Shown here piece after piece: positions 8,005-15,876 of a stretch of DNA of 64,000 nt. Below the pieces are notes generated by a model, which was given only the letters and a program-made list of their open reading frames with translations, was not told where the DNA came from and did no database searches. Position numbers and translations under genes: made by a program. The stretch comes from CAIYYX01 sp035530135 (lineage in GTDB: Bacteria > Pseudomonadota > Gammaproteobacteria > Burkholderiales > Rhodocyclaceae), in contig DATKVJ010000021.1 of the NCBI GenBank assembly GCA_035530135.1, forward strand, positions 1-64,000, written 5' to 3'. Position 1 is the first letter of the stretch, and each line of letters starts with the position of its first letter.

Positions 8005-9207
8005 TCAGAAGGATACGTTGTTCAAACTGGTGATCGCCAGCATCACGGCGATCATGATGGTGCCGATTACGCCGCCGATGAGCAAAATGGCGAGCGGCTC
8101 CAATAAGATCATGAAGCGCTTCAAACGTTCCCGCCCGGCGGTTTCGTAGAGCGTCGCCAGGGTGCGCAGCATGTTGGCCAGCTCGCCCGAGCGCTCCCCG
8201 ACCCTGATCAGGTTGAGTCCGGTGACGTTCAGCATCTGCACCTCGGCTAAGGCGAGCGCCATCTTCTTGCCGCCCCTGACCTCTCTCAGGGTCTGCTGCA
8301 GTTTATGCTTGACCGCGGTCAGGCGCATGCCGTTTTGCGTCAGCTCCATGGCCTTCAGTATCGGCACCCGGTTCTCCAGCAGGGTGCTGAGCATCGCCGC
8401 CCAGCGGCCGATCTCGGTCTCGACCAGCCAGCGGCCGAGAACCGGCACGCGCGACAGGGTCTGCATCATCCTCGAGCGCACCTGTGCATTGGCGACCAGG
8501 CTCACGGCCGTCAGCACCAGGGCTGCCGCGCTCAGCCCGACCCAGAGCAGGTTCTCCTTGACGAACATTCCGGCGCTCAGCACCCAAACAGATATTTCCG
8601 GAATCTGGGAGCGGCTGTTCTTGAGGATGCTGGCGAATTTCGGCACGACGACGATGAATATCAGCAGCGTCGCCGCGATACCGGAGAACACCAGGATCGC
8701 CGGATAGATCAGCGCGTTCCTCATTTCGCTGCTGATCCGCTGCTCGTACTCCATCTGGGTCGCGGAACTTTGCAGGGCCTGGGCCAGCTTGCCGGTGTGC
8801 TCGCCGGCGGCGACCAACTGGAACAAGTAGTCGGGCCAGGCCAGTCGGGCGGATTGCAGCGCCGTGGAAAAACTCTCGCCGCCGCGCAGCTTGCCGTGGA
8901 CGTGGCTGAAGGTCTCGCCGATGGCGCTGTCGGTGTGGGTCTGGCCGATCGATTCGACGGCTTCCGCCAGGGGCACGCCGGCCTGCAACAGGATGGCGAG
9001 CTCGCGGATGACGATCGCCTTCTCCTGGTGACTGGCACCGCGTACCCGCCTGTGGGGAGACTCGGACGGACGGCCGGCGGGTCCGATCTCGATCGGGGTC
9101 AGCTCCTGCTGCCGCAGCAGCCTCGCCGCCTCGCGCTCGCCGCCGGCGCCGATGATCCCGGCGACCGTCTGCCCCTGCGCGTTCACCGCCTGGTAACGGA
9201 ATTCCAC
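8005..9207 (-). CDS. gspF: GspF, inner-membrane platform protein of type II secretion
   Basis: Polytopic membrane protein at the base of the pseudopilus that couples GspE ATP hydrolysis to pseudopilin assembly. 400 residues with two homologous T2SF domains: the first around REKAIVIRELAILLQAGVPL and the second around GRWAAMLSTLLENRVPILKA. Three long transmembrane helices are visible, e.g. NALIYPAILVFSGIAATLLI and the last ILLIGGVIGTIMIAVMLAI. Translation begins at GTG, three bases after the gspE stop. The residues SFSTAL and GERSGELANML are family hallmarks. Confidence 0.95.
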   Translation of the reverse strand: MEFRYQAVNAQGQTVAGIIGAGGEREAARLLRQQELTPIEIGPAGRPSESPHRRVRGASHQEKAIVIRELAILLQAGVPLAEAVESIGQTHTDSAIGETFSHVHGKLRGGESFSTALQSARLAWPDYLFQLVAAGEHTGKLAQALQSSATQMEYEQRISSEMRNALIYPAILVFSGIAATLLIFIVVVPKFASILKNSRSQIPEISVWVLSAGMFVKENLLWVGLSAAALVLTAVSLVANAQVRSRMMQTLSRVPVLGRWLVETEIGRWAAMLSTLLENRVPILKAMELTQNGMRLTAVKHKLQQTLREVRGGKKMALALAEVQMLNVTGLNLIRVGERSGELANMLRTLATLYETAGRERLKRFMILLEPLAILLIGGVIGTIMIAVMLAITSLNNVSF

Positions 9208-9210
9208 GCT

Positions 9211-10905
9211 CTATTCCTCGCCCTCGCCGAGACCGGTGACGCGCAACACTTCGTCGATGCTGGTCATGCCGCGCCAGGCCTTGATCAGGCCGTCCTCGCG
9301 CAGGCTGCGGTAGCCCTCCTGGCGCGCGATGCTCACCATGTCCGCCGCCGTGGCCCGCTGCGTGATGGCGTTCTGGACCGCATTGCTGACCTCGACCAGT
9401 TCGTAGATGCCGATGCGCCCGCGATAGCCGGTTTTCCGGCAATGGCTGCAGCCTTCAGGCAGCCGCCATCTCGCTGCCGTGCTCAACAGATCGGGATAGC
9501 GCTGCTGCAACTGCCGGGCCATTTCGACGATCGCCTGAGGCGGCTCGAACGGGATCGAGCAGCGGTCGCACAGTCGTCTCACCAGGCGCTGCGCTTGCAC
9601 CGCCCTGACCGAGGACGCCACCAGGAAGGGTTCGACCCCCATGTCCAGTAAGCGGGTGAAGGCGCTCAGAGCGTCGTTGGTGTGCAGGGTGGACAGCACC
9701 AGGTGGCCGGTCAGGGCGGACTGGACGGCGATCTCGGCGGTCTCCAGGTCGCGGATTTCGCCGATCATGATCACGTCCGGATCCTGCCGCAATATCGCCC
9801 TCAGGGCGCGCGCGAAGTCGTAGCCGATCTCGCTGTGCGTCTGGATCTGCGTCACGCCCGCGAGCTTGTACTCGACCGGATCCTCGACGGTGATGATCTT
9901 CTTGCTGCGGTCGTTGGCGGCGTCGAGCGCGGCATAGAGCGTCGTGCTCTTGCCCGAACCGGTGGGGCCGGTCACCAGGATGATGCCGTGCGGCTCCTGC
10001 ACCCAGCGGCTGAACTGGGCGTGATGGTCGGCTTCCATCCCCAGCCATTCCAGGTTCAGGTTGGAACGTTCCTTCGGCAGCAGACGCATCACGATCGATT
10101 CGCCGTGCACGCCGGGCAGGGCAGAGACGCGGATGTCCATTTCGGCGCCGCCGGCGCGGATGGAGATCCGGCCGTCCTGCGGCAGTCGGCGCTCGGCGAT
10201 GTCCATGCCGGAAATCAGCTTGATCCGCGATGCCACCGCATCGAAGCGGCTGCGCGCCTGGCTCATGCGCGTATGCAGGACGCCGTCGACCCGGTAGCGC
10301 ACGGCAAAATCGCTCTCTTCCGGTTCGATGTGGATGTCCGATGCCTCTTCGTCGATCGCCTGCGCCAAGACGTTGCTGACCAGTTCGATGATCGGCGCCT
10401 CTTCCGCCAGCTCGCGCAAGTGCGCGACTTCGTCCTCGTATTCGCCCTGGGGCTTGAGCTCGATCAGCTTGAGCAGCCGCTCCAGGTCCTGGCTCCTGAC
10501 GAAATGCCAGGCCCGCACATGGTCCTTCAGGGCGGCGGCCAGCGTCTCGTGCAGGTAGCTGTTGATCGGATTGCGCGAGGCGCAATGGATCGTACCGTCC
10601 GCGCCTTCCCAGATGGCCAGTTGCTGGTCGGAGAACCATTCCGGCGACAGGCCGCTCGCCGAGATCGCATTGGCGATCTCGGCCGCCTGGGTGGGGAGTT
10701 GATCGGGCGCCAAAAGCGACAGGCCGAGTTGTTCAGACAGCACCGGCAGCAAGGCGTCCTCGGACAGGGCCCCCATCCGTACCAGGACGGAACCCAGGCG
10801 CCCCTTGAACTGGCGCTGGAAGGCCAGCGCCTTGTCCAGATCCTGCTGGCTGATCAGGCCGCGCTGAAGCAGCAGCGCGCCGATCACCGTCGCCGATTCA
10901 GTCAT
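9211..10905 (-). CDS. gspE: GspE, type II secretion ATPase
   Basis: Cytoplasmic hexameric ATPase that powers pseudopilus assembly. With the chosen ATG (MTESATVIG) it has 564 residues, near the length of XpsE. An N-terminal GspE_N/MshEN-like domain precedes the ATPase core. The core holds Walker A GPTGSGKSTT (about residue 313), an Asp box, Walker B DPDVIMIGEIRD and the His-box region LSTLHTNDA. A C-terminal zinc-binding pair (CDRCSIPF and CSHCRKTG) follows. In-frame ATGs lie 8 and 28 codons upstream, without a better ribosome site. This is the first gene of the operon E-F-G-H-I-J-K-L-M-C-D and is transcribed away from the subtilase genes. Confidence 0.95.
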   Translation of the reverse strand: MTESATVIGALLLQRGLISQQDLDKALAFQRQFKGRLGSVLVRMGALSEDALLPVLSEQLGLSLLAPDQLPTQAAEIANAISASGLSPEWFSDQQLAIWEGADGTIHCASRNPINSYLHETLAAALKDHVRAWHFVRSQDLERLLKLIELKPQGEYEDEVAHLRELAEEAPIIELVSNVLAQAIDEEASDIHIEPEESDFAVRYRVDGVLHTRMSQARSRFDAVASRIKLISGMDIAERRLPQDGRISIRAGGAEMDIRVSALPGVHGESIVMRLLPKERSNLNLEWLGMEADHHAQFSRWVQEPHGIILVTGPTGSGKSTTLYAALDAANDRSKKIITVEDPVEYKLAGVTQIQTHSEIGYDFARALRAILRQDPDVIMIGEIRDLETAEIAVQSALTGHLVLSTLHTNDALSAFTRLLDMGVEPFLVASSVRAVQAQRLVRRLCDRCSIPFEPPQAIVEMARQLQQRYPDLLSTAARWRLPEGCSHCRKTGYRGRIGIYELVEVSNAVQNAITQRATAADMVSIARQEGYRSLREDGLIKAWRGMTSIDEVLRVTGLGEGEE

Positions 10906-11002
10906 GCTCTGCTCGCCGGGTGCATTCATATGGGTATCAAGCGCAAGGGCGAAGTTCAATGGGGCCGGTCCGGGGATGGTCCACTCCACTAAGAGGCCGC
11001 CA

Positions 11003-11065
11003 ATTGTAACGTTTTTTCTCTTCTTCCCCGGGACCGGCGTCAGACCGGCACGTACTTCCTATAAT
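11003..11065. promoter_or_regulatory. Divergent promoter region between gspE and the propeptide-like lipoprotein gene
   Basis: The 223-base gap between gspE and the rightward lipoprotein gene holds a perfect TATAAT (11060-11065, plus strand) about 60 bases before the lipoprotein start. On the minus strand TACAAT can be read at 11003-11008, facing gspE. No good -35 box stands at the right distance from either, so these are weak predictions based on the -10 elements alone. Sharing one control region would allow protease and secretion apparatus to be co-regulated. Confidence 0.35.
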
Positions 11066-11128
11066 ATGCGTCCGCCGGCTTAACTTTCGATGTAGCTTGG
11101 AAAACGCCCGCTTGGGGCAGGAACGTCA

Positions 11129-11494
11129 ATGGGGCTGACAGCGGGACTGTTGCGAAATCGGATCCTGGTCCTGTGCCTGGCTTGCTTGGGCGTGGCGGCG
11201 TGCGCCGGCTTGGCCACCCAGGACAAGGCGCCCCAAGAGGTCTGGGAGCGGCTGGCGAGGGGCGAGGCACAGTCTCTGCTGGTCCAGTTCGATGCCGTCG
11301 CCTCGAAAAGCGCCGCGCTGTCCGCGCTGCCCGCAGGAGAGGTCGAAGTTCTGAAGGACTACGCCGCGCTGCCCATGATGTATCTCCGGTTTCGCAGCAC
11401 CAAGGCCTTGCAGGGCCTGCTGGCGCAGCCCTCGGTGGTGCGCGCGTACGCGGACCGGAGAGAAGCGCCGATGCCCGGGAAACCGGCGCAATGA
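11129..11494 (+). CDS. Small lipoprotein resembling a subtilase propeptide (I9-like)
   Basis: A 121-residue protein not recognised as a named family. The N-terminus is a lipoprotein signal peptide (LACLGVAAC, Cys25). The remainder matches the propeptide region of the subtilase encoded immediately downstream. Shared stretches include ERLARGEAQSLLVQFD against QRLAAGQPQDLIVVFD, then VLKDYAALPM against VLKHYSHLPM, and ALQGLLAQPSVVRAYADR against ALDSLLADPGVARVYRDR. It is therefore effectively a free-standing propeptide anchored to a membrane. Propeptides of this family act as folding chaperones and inhibitors, so an inhibitor or chaperone role is inferred. A ribosome site AGGA precedes the ATG; the stop overlaps the protease start (ATGA). 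Confidence 0.75.
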   Translation: MGLTAGLLRNRILVLCLACLGVAACAGLATQDKAPQEVWERLARGEAQSLLVQFDAVASKSAALSALPAGEVEVLKDYAALPMMYLRFRSTKALQGLLAQPSVVRAYADRREAPMPGKPAQ

Positions 11495-14283
11495 GGCTTA
11501 TGCGCTGGGCGTTCGCGCTGGCGCTGGCCTGCGCCATCCAGGCCGCCTCTGCGCAAACCTTCCCTGCCGTTTCCGAGAAGGCGTCCCCGCGGGTGCTGCA
11601 GCGGCTGGCCGCCGGCCAGCCTCAGGACCTGATCGTGGTATTCGACGACCAGGCGGTTCAGGGGGGAGCCTCGGGTCGATCAAGGATCCTGCGTTCCGCC
11701 ACCCGGGAGGGCATCGAACAAAGAGCCGCCCGCTACGCCGAGATGAAGCGGCGGATCCTGTCCTCCATCGCCCCGCAGGGGGCCGAGGTGCTCAAGCACT
11801 ACAGCCACCTGCCGATGTCCTTCGTCCGCGTCAACAGCCGGCAAGCGCTCGACAGCTTGCTCGCCGATCCCGGGGTCGCGAGGGTCTACCGGGACCGGGT
11901 CGAGCATATGGCGCTGACCGAGAGCCTGCCGCTGATCGGTCAGCCCCAGGCCGCCGCAAACGGCGATCTCGGGGCGGGTACGACCGTGGCGGTGCTCGAC
12001 ACCGGCGTGGATTACACGCTCCCTGCGTTCGGTTCCTGCACTTCGCCCGGGGTGCCGGCCAGCTGCAGGGTGGTGGCCTTCCAGCACTTCGAGCCCCATC
12101 CCGTGTCGTTGGATCCCGACGGCCACGGCACCAACGTCGCCGCCGTCGTGGCGGCAGTCGCGCCAGGCGCCAAGATCGCGGCGCTGGACGTCTTCGACGG
12201 CGCCACGGCGATGAGCAGCGACATCATCGATGCCGGCAACTGGGCGATCGCCAACAAGTCCGTCTACAACATCGTCGCGATGAACCTGAGCCTGGGCAGC
12301 GGCCAGTACACCTCGCCTGAGACCAACGGTCCCTACAACAGCCTGGTCGATGCCGCCCGCGCGGCGGGCATATTGACGGTCGCCTCGGCCGGCAACGACG
12401 GCTACACCAACGCCCTGTCGTCCCCCGCCGCAGCGAGCGGCGTGGTGTCGGTGGGCGCGGTCTATGATTCCGCGTTCGGGACGATATCCTTTCCGTCGGT
12501 CCCCTGCACGGACACCTCGGCCGCCGACAAGGTCGCCTGCTTTTCCAACAGCGCTTCTTTTCTGACGCTGCTCGCTCCCGGTTCCCAGATCACCGCGGCG
12601 GGTTCGACCATGAGCGGCACCTCGCAGGCGGCGCCCCACGTCGCAGGGGCGGTGGCGGTGCTGCGCGCAGCCTTCCCGACGGAGACCCTGGACCAGACCG
12701 CCGCGCGCCTGACCAGAGGCGTGGCGGTGACCGACAGCCGCAACGGCATCGTCAAGCCCCGCCTCAGCCTGCCGCTGGCGCTGGGTCTGGCCACCGGCTC
12801 CCTGCCCGTTGCCAGCGTTCGCCAGGCCCTGTTCGTCAATGCCTCGACCAGCCCGAACAAGACCTCGGTGCTGCGCATCGTCAACACCACGAACAGTCCG
12901 GGGAAAATCACGGCCGTCGCCCACGATGAGTCAGGGCAATTGCTTGGTACCGCGAACGCCAGTCTGGGGACGATCGCGGCCAACGGGGCAAGGACATTCA
13001 CTTCGGCCGAGCTCGAAAGCTTGATCGGTTTCACCCCCACCACCGGCACGGCCAAATACTCGGTCGATTTCTCCGCCGGCCTGGCGGGCTTCGAGCTCAT
13101 CAACTACACCCGCGACAACGCGACCGGAGAGCTCACGCTGGCGCAGTCGCTGACCGGCGACCGGAGCTCGGGCGCGGCGGCCGCCGGCGTGACGCGCAGT
13201 GCCTGGTTCATGAGCGCCTCCACCAGCAGCAACAAGAACAACGTCCTGCGCATCGTCAATACCAGCAGCCAGGCCGGCTCCCTTTCGGCCACCGTCTATG
13301 ACGAGAACGGAAATCCGTACGGTCGCGCCAATACCCTTTTGGGGGCGATCAAGCCCAACCAGATGGTGACGTACACCTCGGCCGCGCTGGAAGGCGCCGT
13401 GGGCTTCGTTCCCGTCTCCCCCACGTCCAAGTATCGCGTCGCGTTCAGCGCAGACCTGCCGAGCATGGAGCTGGTCAATTTCACCAGGGATATCGCCACC
13501 GGCAATCTGGCCCTGGCTCAGGCCCAACTGGATGATCGTCCAGCCGCGACGGCGACCTCCTCCTCGCGCAACGTATTGCTGTTCTATCCATCGACCGATC
13601 CCTCCCTCTATACGGTGATCCGCATCATCAATCCCAATGCCACCAAGGCGAAGGTCACCGCGACCGTCTATGACGACGCCGGAAACACCGTGGTCAGCGG
13701 CGGCGCCCTGGGAACGATCGCGCCCAACGGGATCCTGACTCTGACCTCGAAGGATGTCGAGACGACGCTCGGCTTTAATCCCGCCTCCCCGCAGACCAGG
13801 TACCGCATGCTCGTCAGCGCCGACGTGCCGAACTTCGAGGTGCTGCAAAATGCCAAGGAGATCTCGACCGGCAGCATCTACCTGGCGCAAGCCCAGACCG
13901 ACAACCGGGCCGCAGCTTCCGCCGCCTCGACCACCCGCAACGCTTACATCATCTACCCGTCCGGCAACGGGAACGCCGCGCAGCTATACACCACCCAGCT
14001 CTATCTGGTGAACACCACCGCGCAAAGCGCTCAACTGACGGCCACCGCCTACGACGACAACGGCAATCTGGTGGCGTCGAACAGGGGTATGGGAACGCTG
14101 GTGGCCAATCAAACGCTGTCCTTCACTTCGGCTCAACTTGAAAGCCTGATGGGCTATACGCCTGCCCCAGGCTCGAAATGGCGGATGGCGATCAGCGCCA
14201 AGCTGAGCAATTTCGAGCTGATCAATTACGCGCAGGACATCTTGACCGGAATTTCCGTCCTGGCTCAAGCCCAGACCGAGTAG
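11491..14283 (+). CDS. Secreted S8 subtilisin-like serine protease with four C-terminal repeats
   Basis: A 930-residue exported protease. A Sec signal peptide (MRLMRWAFALALACAIQAAS) is followed by an I9-like propeptide (about 31-136). The S8 catalytic domain (about 160-435) has Asp170 in AVLDTGVDY, His212 in DGHGTNVAA, the oxyanion Asn302 in SAGNDG and Ser378 in SGTSQAAPH. Four tandem repeats of about 115 residues follow (about 443-560, 569-682, 693-803, 816-930), each ending near ATGxLxLAQ. The start is fixed by the ATGA overlap with the lipoprotein gene; a longer in-frame reading upstream lies within that gene. Encoded divergently from the type II secretion operon, it is a plausible cargo, though nothing in the sequence proves the export route. 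Confidence 0.92.
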   Translation: MRLMRWAFALALACAIQAASAQTFPAVSEKASPRVLQRLAAGQPQDLIVVFDDQAVQGGASGRSRILRSATREGIEQRAARYAEMKRRILSSIAPQGAEVLKHYSHLPMSFVRVNSRQALDSLLADPGVARVYRDRVEHMALTESLPLIGQPQAAANGDLGAGTTVAVLDTGVDYTLPAFGSCTSPGVPASCRVVAFQHFEPHPVSLDPDGHGTNVAAVVAAVAPGAKIAALDVFDGATAMSSDIIDAGNWAIANKSVYNIVAMNLSLGSGQYTSPETNGPYNSLVDAARAAGILTVASAGNDGYTNALSSPAAASGVVSVGAVYDSAFGTISFPSVPCTDTSAADKVACFSNSASFLTLLAPGSQITAAGSTMSGTSQAAPHVAGAVAVLRAAFPTETLDQTAARLTRGVAVTDSRNGIVKPRLSLPLALGLATGSLPVASVRQALFVNASTSPNKTSVLRIVNTTNSPGKITAVAHDESGQLLGTANASLGTIAANGARTFTSAELESLIGFTPTTGTAKYSVDFSAGLAGFELINYTRDNATGELTLAQSLTGDRSSGAAAAGVTRSAWFMSASTSSNKNNVLRIVNTSSQAGSLSATVYDENGNPYGRANTLLGAIKPNQMVTYTSAALEGAVGFVPVSPTSKYRVAFSADLPSMELVNFTRDIATGNLALAQAQLDDRPAATATSSSRNVLLFYPSTDPSLYTVIRIINPNATKAKVTATVYDDAGNTVVSGGALGTIAPNGILTLTSKDVETTLGFNPASPQTRYRMLVSADVPNFEVLQNAKEISTGSIYLAQAQTDNRAAASAASTTRNAYIIYPSGNGNAAQLYTTQLYLVNTTAQSAQLTATAYDDNGNLVASNRGMGTLVANQTLSFTSAQLESLMGYTPAPGSKWRMAISAKLSNFELINYAQDILTGISVLAQAQTE
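12817..14280 (+). repeat. Four tandem coding repeats of about 115 codons in the subtilase C-terminus
   Basis: Units lie at about 12817-13170, 13195-13536, 13567-13899 and 13936-14280. Each has LRIVN or a variant, then a V/AxDExGN-type strand, LGxIxxN, TFTSxxLE, GFxP, KYRVxFSAxL and ATGxLxLAQ. The linkers are short and Ala/Ser/Thr-rich. The repeats are diverged at DNA level, so duplication is old. They look like beta-sandwich modules, which could mediate secretion, adhesion or substrate binding; I do not recognise a named domain. Confidence 0.8.
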
Positions 14284-14368
14284 AGAAGCGATCCCAAGGG
14301 CCTTGCAAGCGGGGGTTGTTGTCCCTCGTTGCTTCGTGGCGACACCCGTGGCGGGCGCTCATTCAACG

Positions 14369-14374
14369 TATAAT
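14369..14374 (+). promoter_or_regulatory. -10 element TATAAT just upstream of manC
   Basis: A perfect TATAAT ends ten bases before the manC ATG. If used, transcription would start about four bases ahead of the ATG, leaving essentially no leader and no ribosome site; none is visible there. No clear -35 is present. The 101-base gap after the subtilase stop holds nothing else I can name. Confidence 0.35.
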
Positions 14375-14384
14375 CCGCTCCATC

Positions 14385-15848
14385 ATGCTCATCCCCGTCA
14401 TCCTCTCCGGCGGCGCCGGCACGCGTCTCTGGCCGGTTTCGCGGGAGAGCTATCCCAAGCCCTTCATCCGCATGCCCGACGGCCGCAGCCTGCTGCAGCG
14501 GGCCTATCTCGGGGCGGCGGGGCTGCCCGGCGTCGAGCACGTCGCCCTGGTCACCAACCGCGACTACTACTTCCAGAGCCGCGACGAGCTAGACGCCTGC
14601 GCGCGCAGCGACCTGCCGCCGGCGCTCAGCTACCTGCTCGAACCCTGCGGCCGCAACACCGCCCCGGCCATCGCGCTCGCCGCGCTGAAGATCGCCGATC
14701 AATACGGGCCGGAGGCGATCATGCTGGTGCTGCCCGCCGACCACCTGATCGAGGACAGCGGGGCCTTCGCCGCCGCCGTCGCGGCCGCGACGGCGGCGGC
14801 CGCCGAGGGCATGATCGTGACCTTCGGCATCTCGCCTTCGGCGCCGGAGACCGGTTTCGGCTACATCGAAATCGCCGCGGAGTCGCCGCTGCCGGGAGCG
14901 CCGGGAGCGCCGCAGGTTTTCAGGATCGCCCGTTTCGTCGAGAAGCCGGCGCGCGCCGCCGCCGAACGCTATCTGGCCGAGGGCCGTCATCTGTGGAACG
15001 CCGGCATGTTCTGCGTCCGCGCCGACACCATGCTCCGGGCGCTGGCCGGCCACGCGCCGGAACTCCACGCCGCCGCGCTGGCCTGCTTCGCGGCCTCGGT
15101 CGCGCGGCGGGAGAACGCGGCCGGCGGGACGTTCGAACTCGATCCGGCGTCCTTCGCGGCCTTGCCCGACATCTCCATCGACTACGCGGTGATGGAACGG
15201 GCGGACAATGCCGCCGTCGTCCGCGCCGCTTTCGACTGGAGCGACATCGGCTCCTGGAGCGCCCTGGCGGCGCTGACTCCTCCCGACGCCGACGGCAATC
15301 GCGTCGAGGGCGAGGCGCTGCTGATCGACTCGACCGAGCTCTACGTGCGCAGCGAGGGGCGGCTGGTGGCCGGGGTCGGCCTCTCCCGGCTGGTGGTGAT
15401 CGACACTCCCGACGCGCTCCTGATCGCCGACCGCGACCGGTCGCAGGAGGTGAAGGGCATCGTCGAGCGCTTGAAGCGCGATGCCCACGCCAGCGTCCGC
15501 CTGCACCGCACGGTGCACCGCCCCTGGGGCACCTACACGGTGCTGGAAGAGGGCAGGAACTTCAAGATCAAGCGGCTCTCGGTCAAGCCCGGCGCGGCGC
15601 TGTCGCTGCAGATGCACTACCACCGCAGCGAGCACTGGGTGGTCGTCGGCGGCACCGCGCGGGTCAGGAACGGCGAGGCCGATCTCCTGATTCGCACCAA
15701 CGAATCGACCTACATTCCCGCCGGCCACAAGCATAGGCTGGAGAACCCGGGCCTCACCGAGCTGGTCATCATCGAGGTGCAGAGCGGCGAATATCTGGGC
15801 GAGGACGACATCGTGCGCTTCGACGACGTCTATGGCAGGACGCTCTGA
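14385..15848 (+). CDS. manC: ManC/AlgA-type bifunctional mannose-1-phosphate guanylyltransferase / mannose-6-phosphate isomerase
   Basis: Makes GDP-mannose, the precursor used by the next two genes. 487 residues. The nucleotidyltransferase domain starts MLIPVILSGGAGTRLWPVSR with the pyrophosphorylase signature ESYPKPF, and has the FVEKP motif. The C-terminal cupin (HRPWGTYTVLEEGRNFKIKR, then MHYHRSEHWVVV and YIPAGHKHRLEN) is the type II phosphomannose isomerase domain with its metal-binding His residues. The ATG chosen matches the conserved family N-terminus. It heads the surface-glycan cluster, 28 bases before gmd. Whether the isomerase half is active cannot be told from sequence. Confidence 0.95.
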   Translation: MLIPVILSGGAGTRLWPVSRESYPKPFIRMPDGRSLLQRAYLGAAGLPGVEHVALVTNRDYYFQSRDELDACARSDLPPALSYLLEPCGRNTAPAIALAALKIADQYGPEAIMLVLPADHLIEDSGAFAAAVAAATAAAAEGMIVTFGISPSAPETGFGYIEIAAESPLPGAPGAPQVFRIARFVEKPARAAAERYLAEGRHLWNAGMFCVRADTMLRALAGHAPELHAAALACFAASVARRENAAGGTFELDPASFAALPDISIDYAVMERADNAAVVRAAFDWSDIGSWSALAALTPPDADGNRVEGEALLIDSTELYVRSEGRLVAGVGLSRLVVIDTPDALLIADRDRSQEVKGIVERLKRDAHASVRLHRTVHRPWGTYTVLEEGRNFKIKRLSVKPGAALSLQMHYHRSEHWVVVGGTARVRNGEADLLIRTNESTYIPAGHKHRLENPGLTELVIIEVQSGEYLGEDDIVRFDDVYGRTL

Positions 15849-15876
15849 GCCGCGCCGTCGCAACAGAGAATAAACG

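Noticed and set aside
11011..11027. T-rich stretch downstream-facing between gspE and the lipoprotein gene as a terminator
   Set aside because: No stem precedes it on either strand; it is more likely part of the divergent promoter region.
11680..13890. Long minus-strand reading frames opposite the subtilase gene
   Set aside because: They have Arg/Gly/His-rich compositions typical of shadow frames in high-G+C DNA, while the plus strand has full catalytic motifs.
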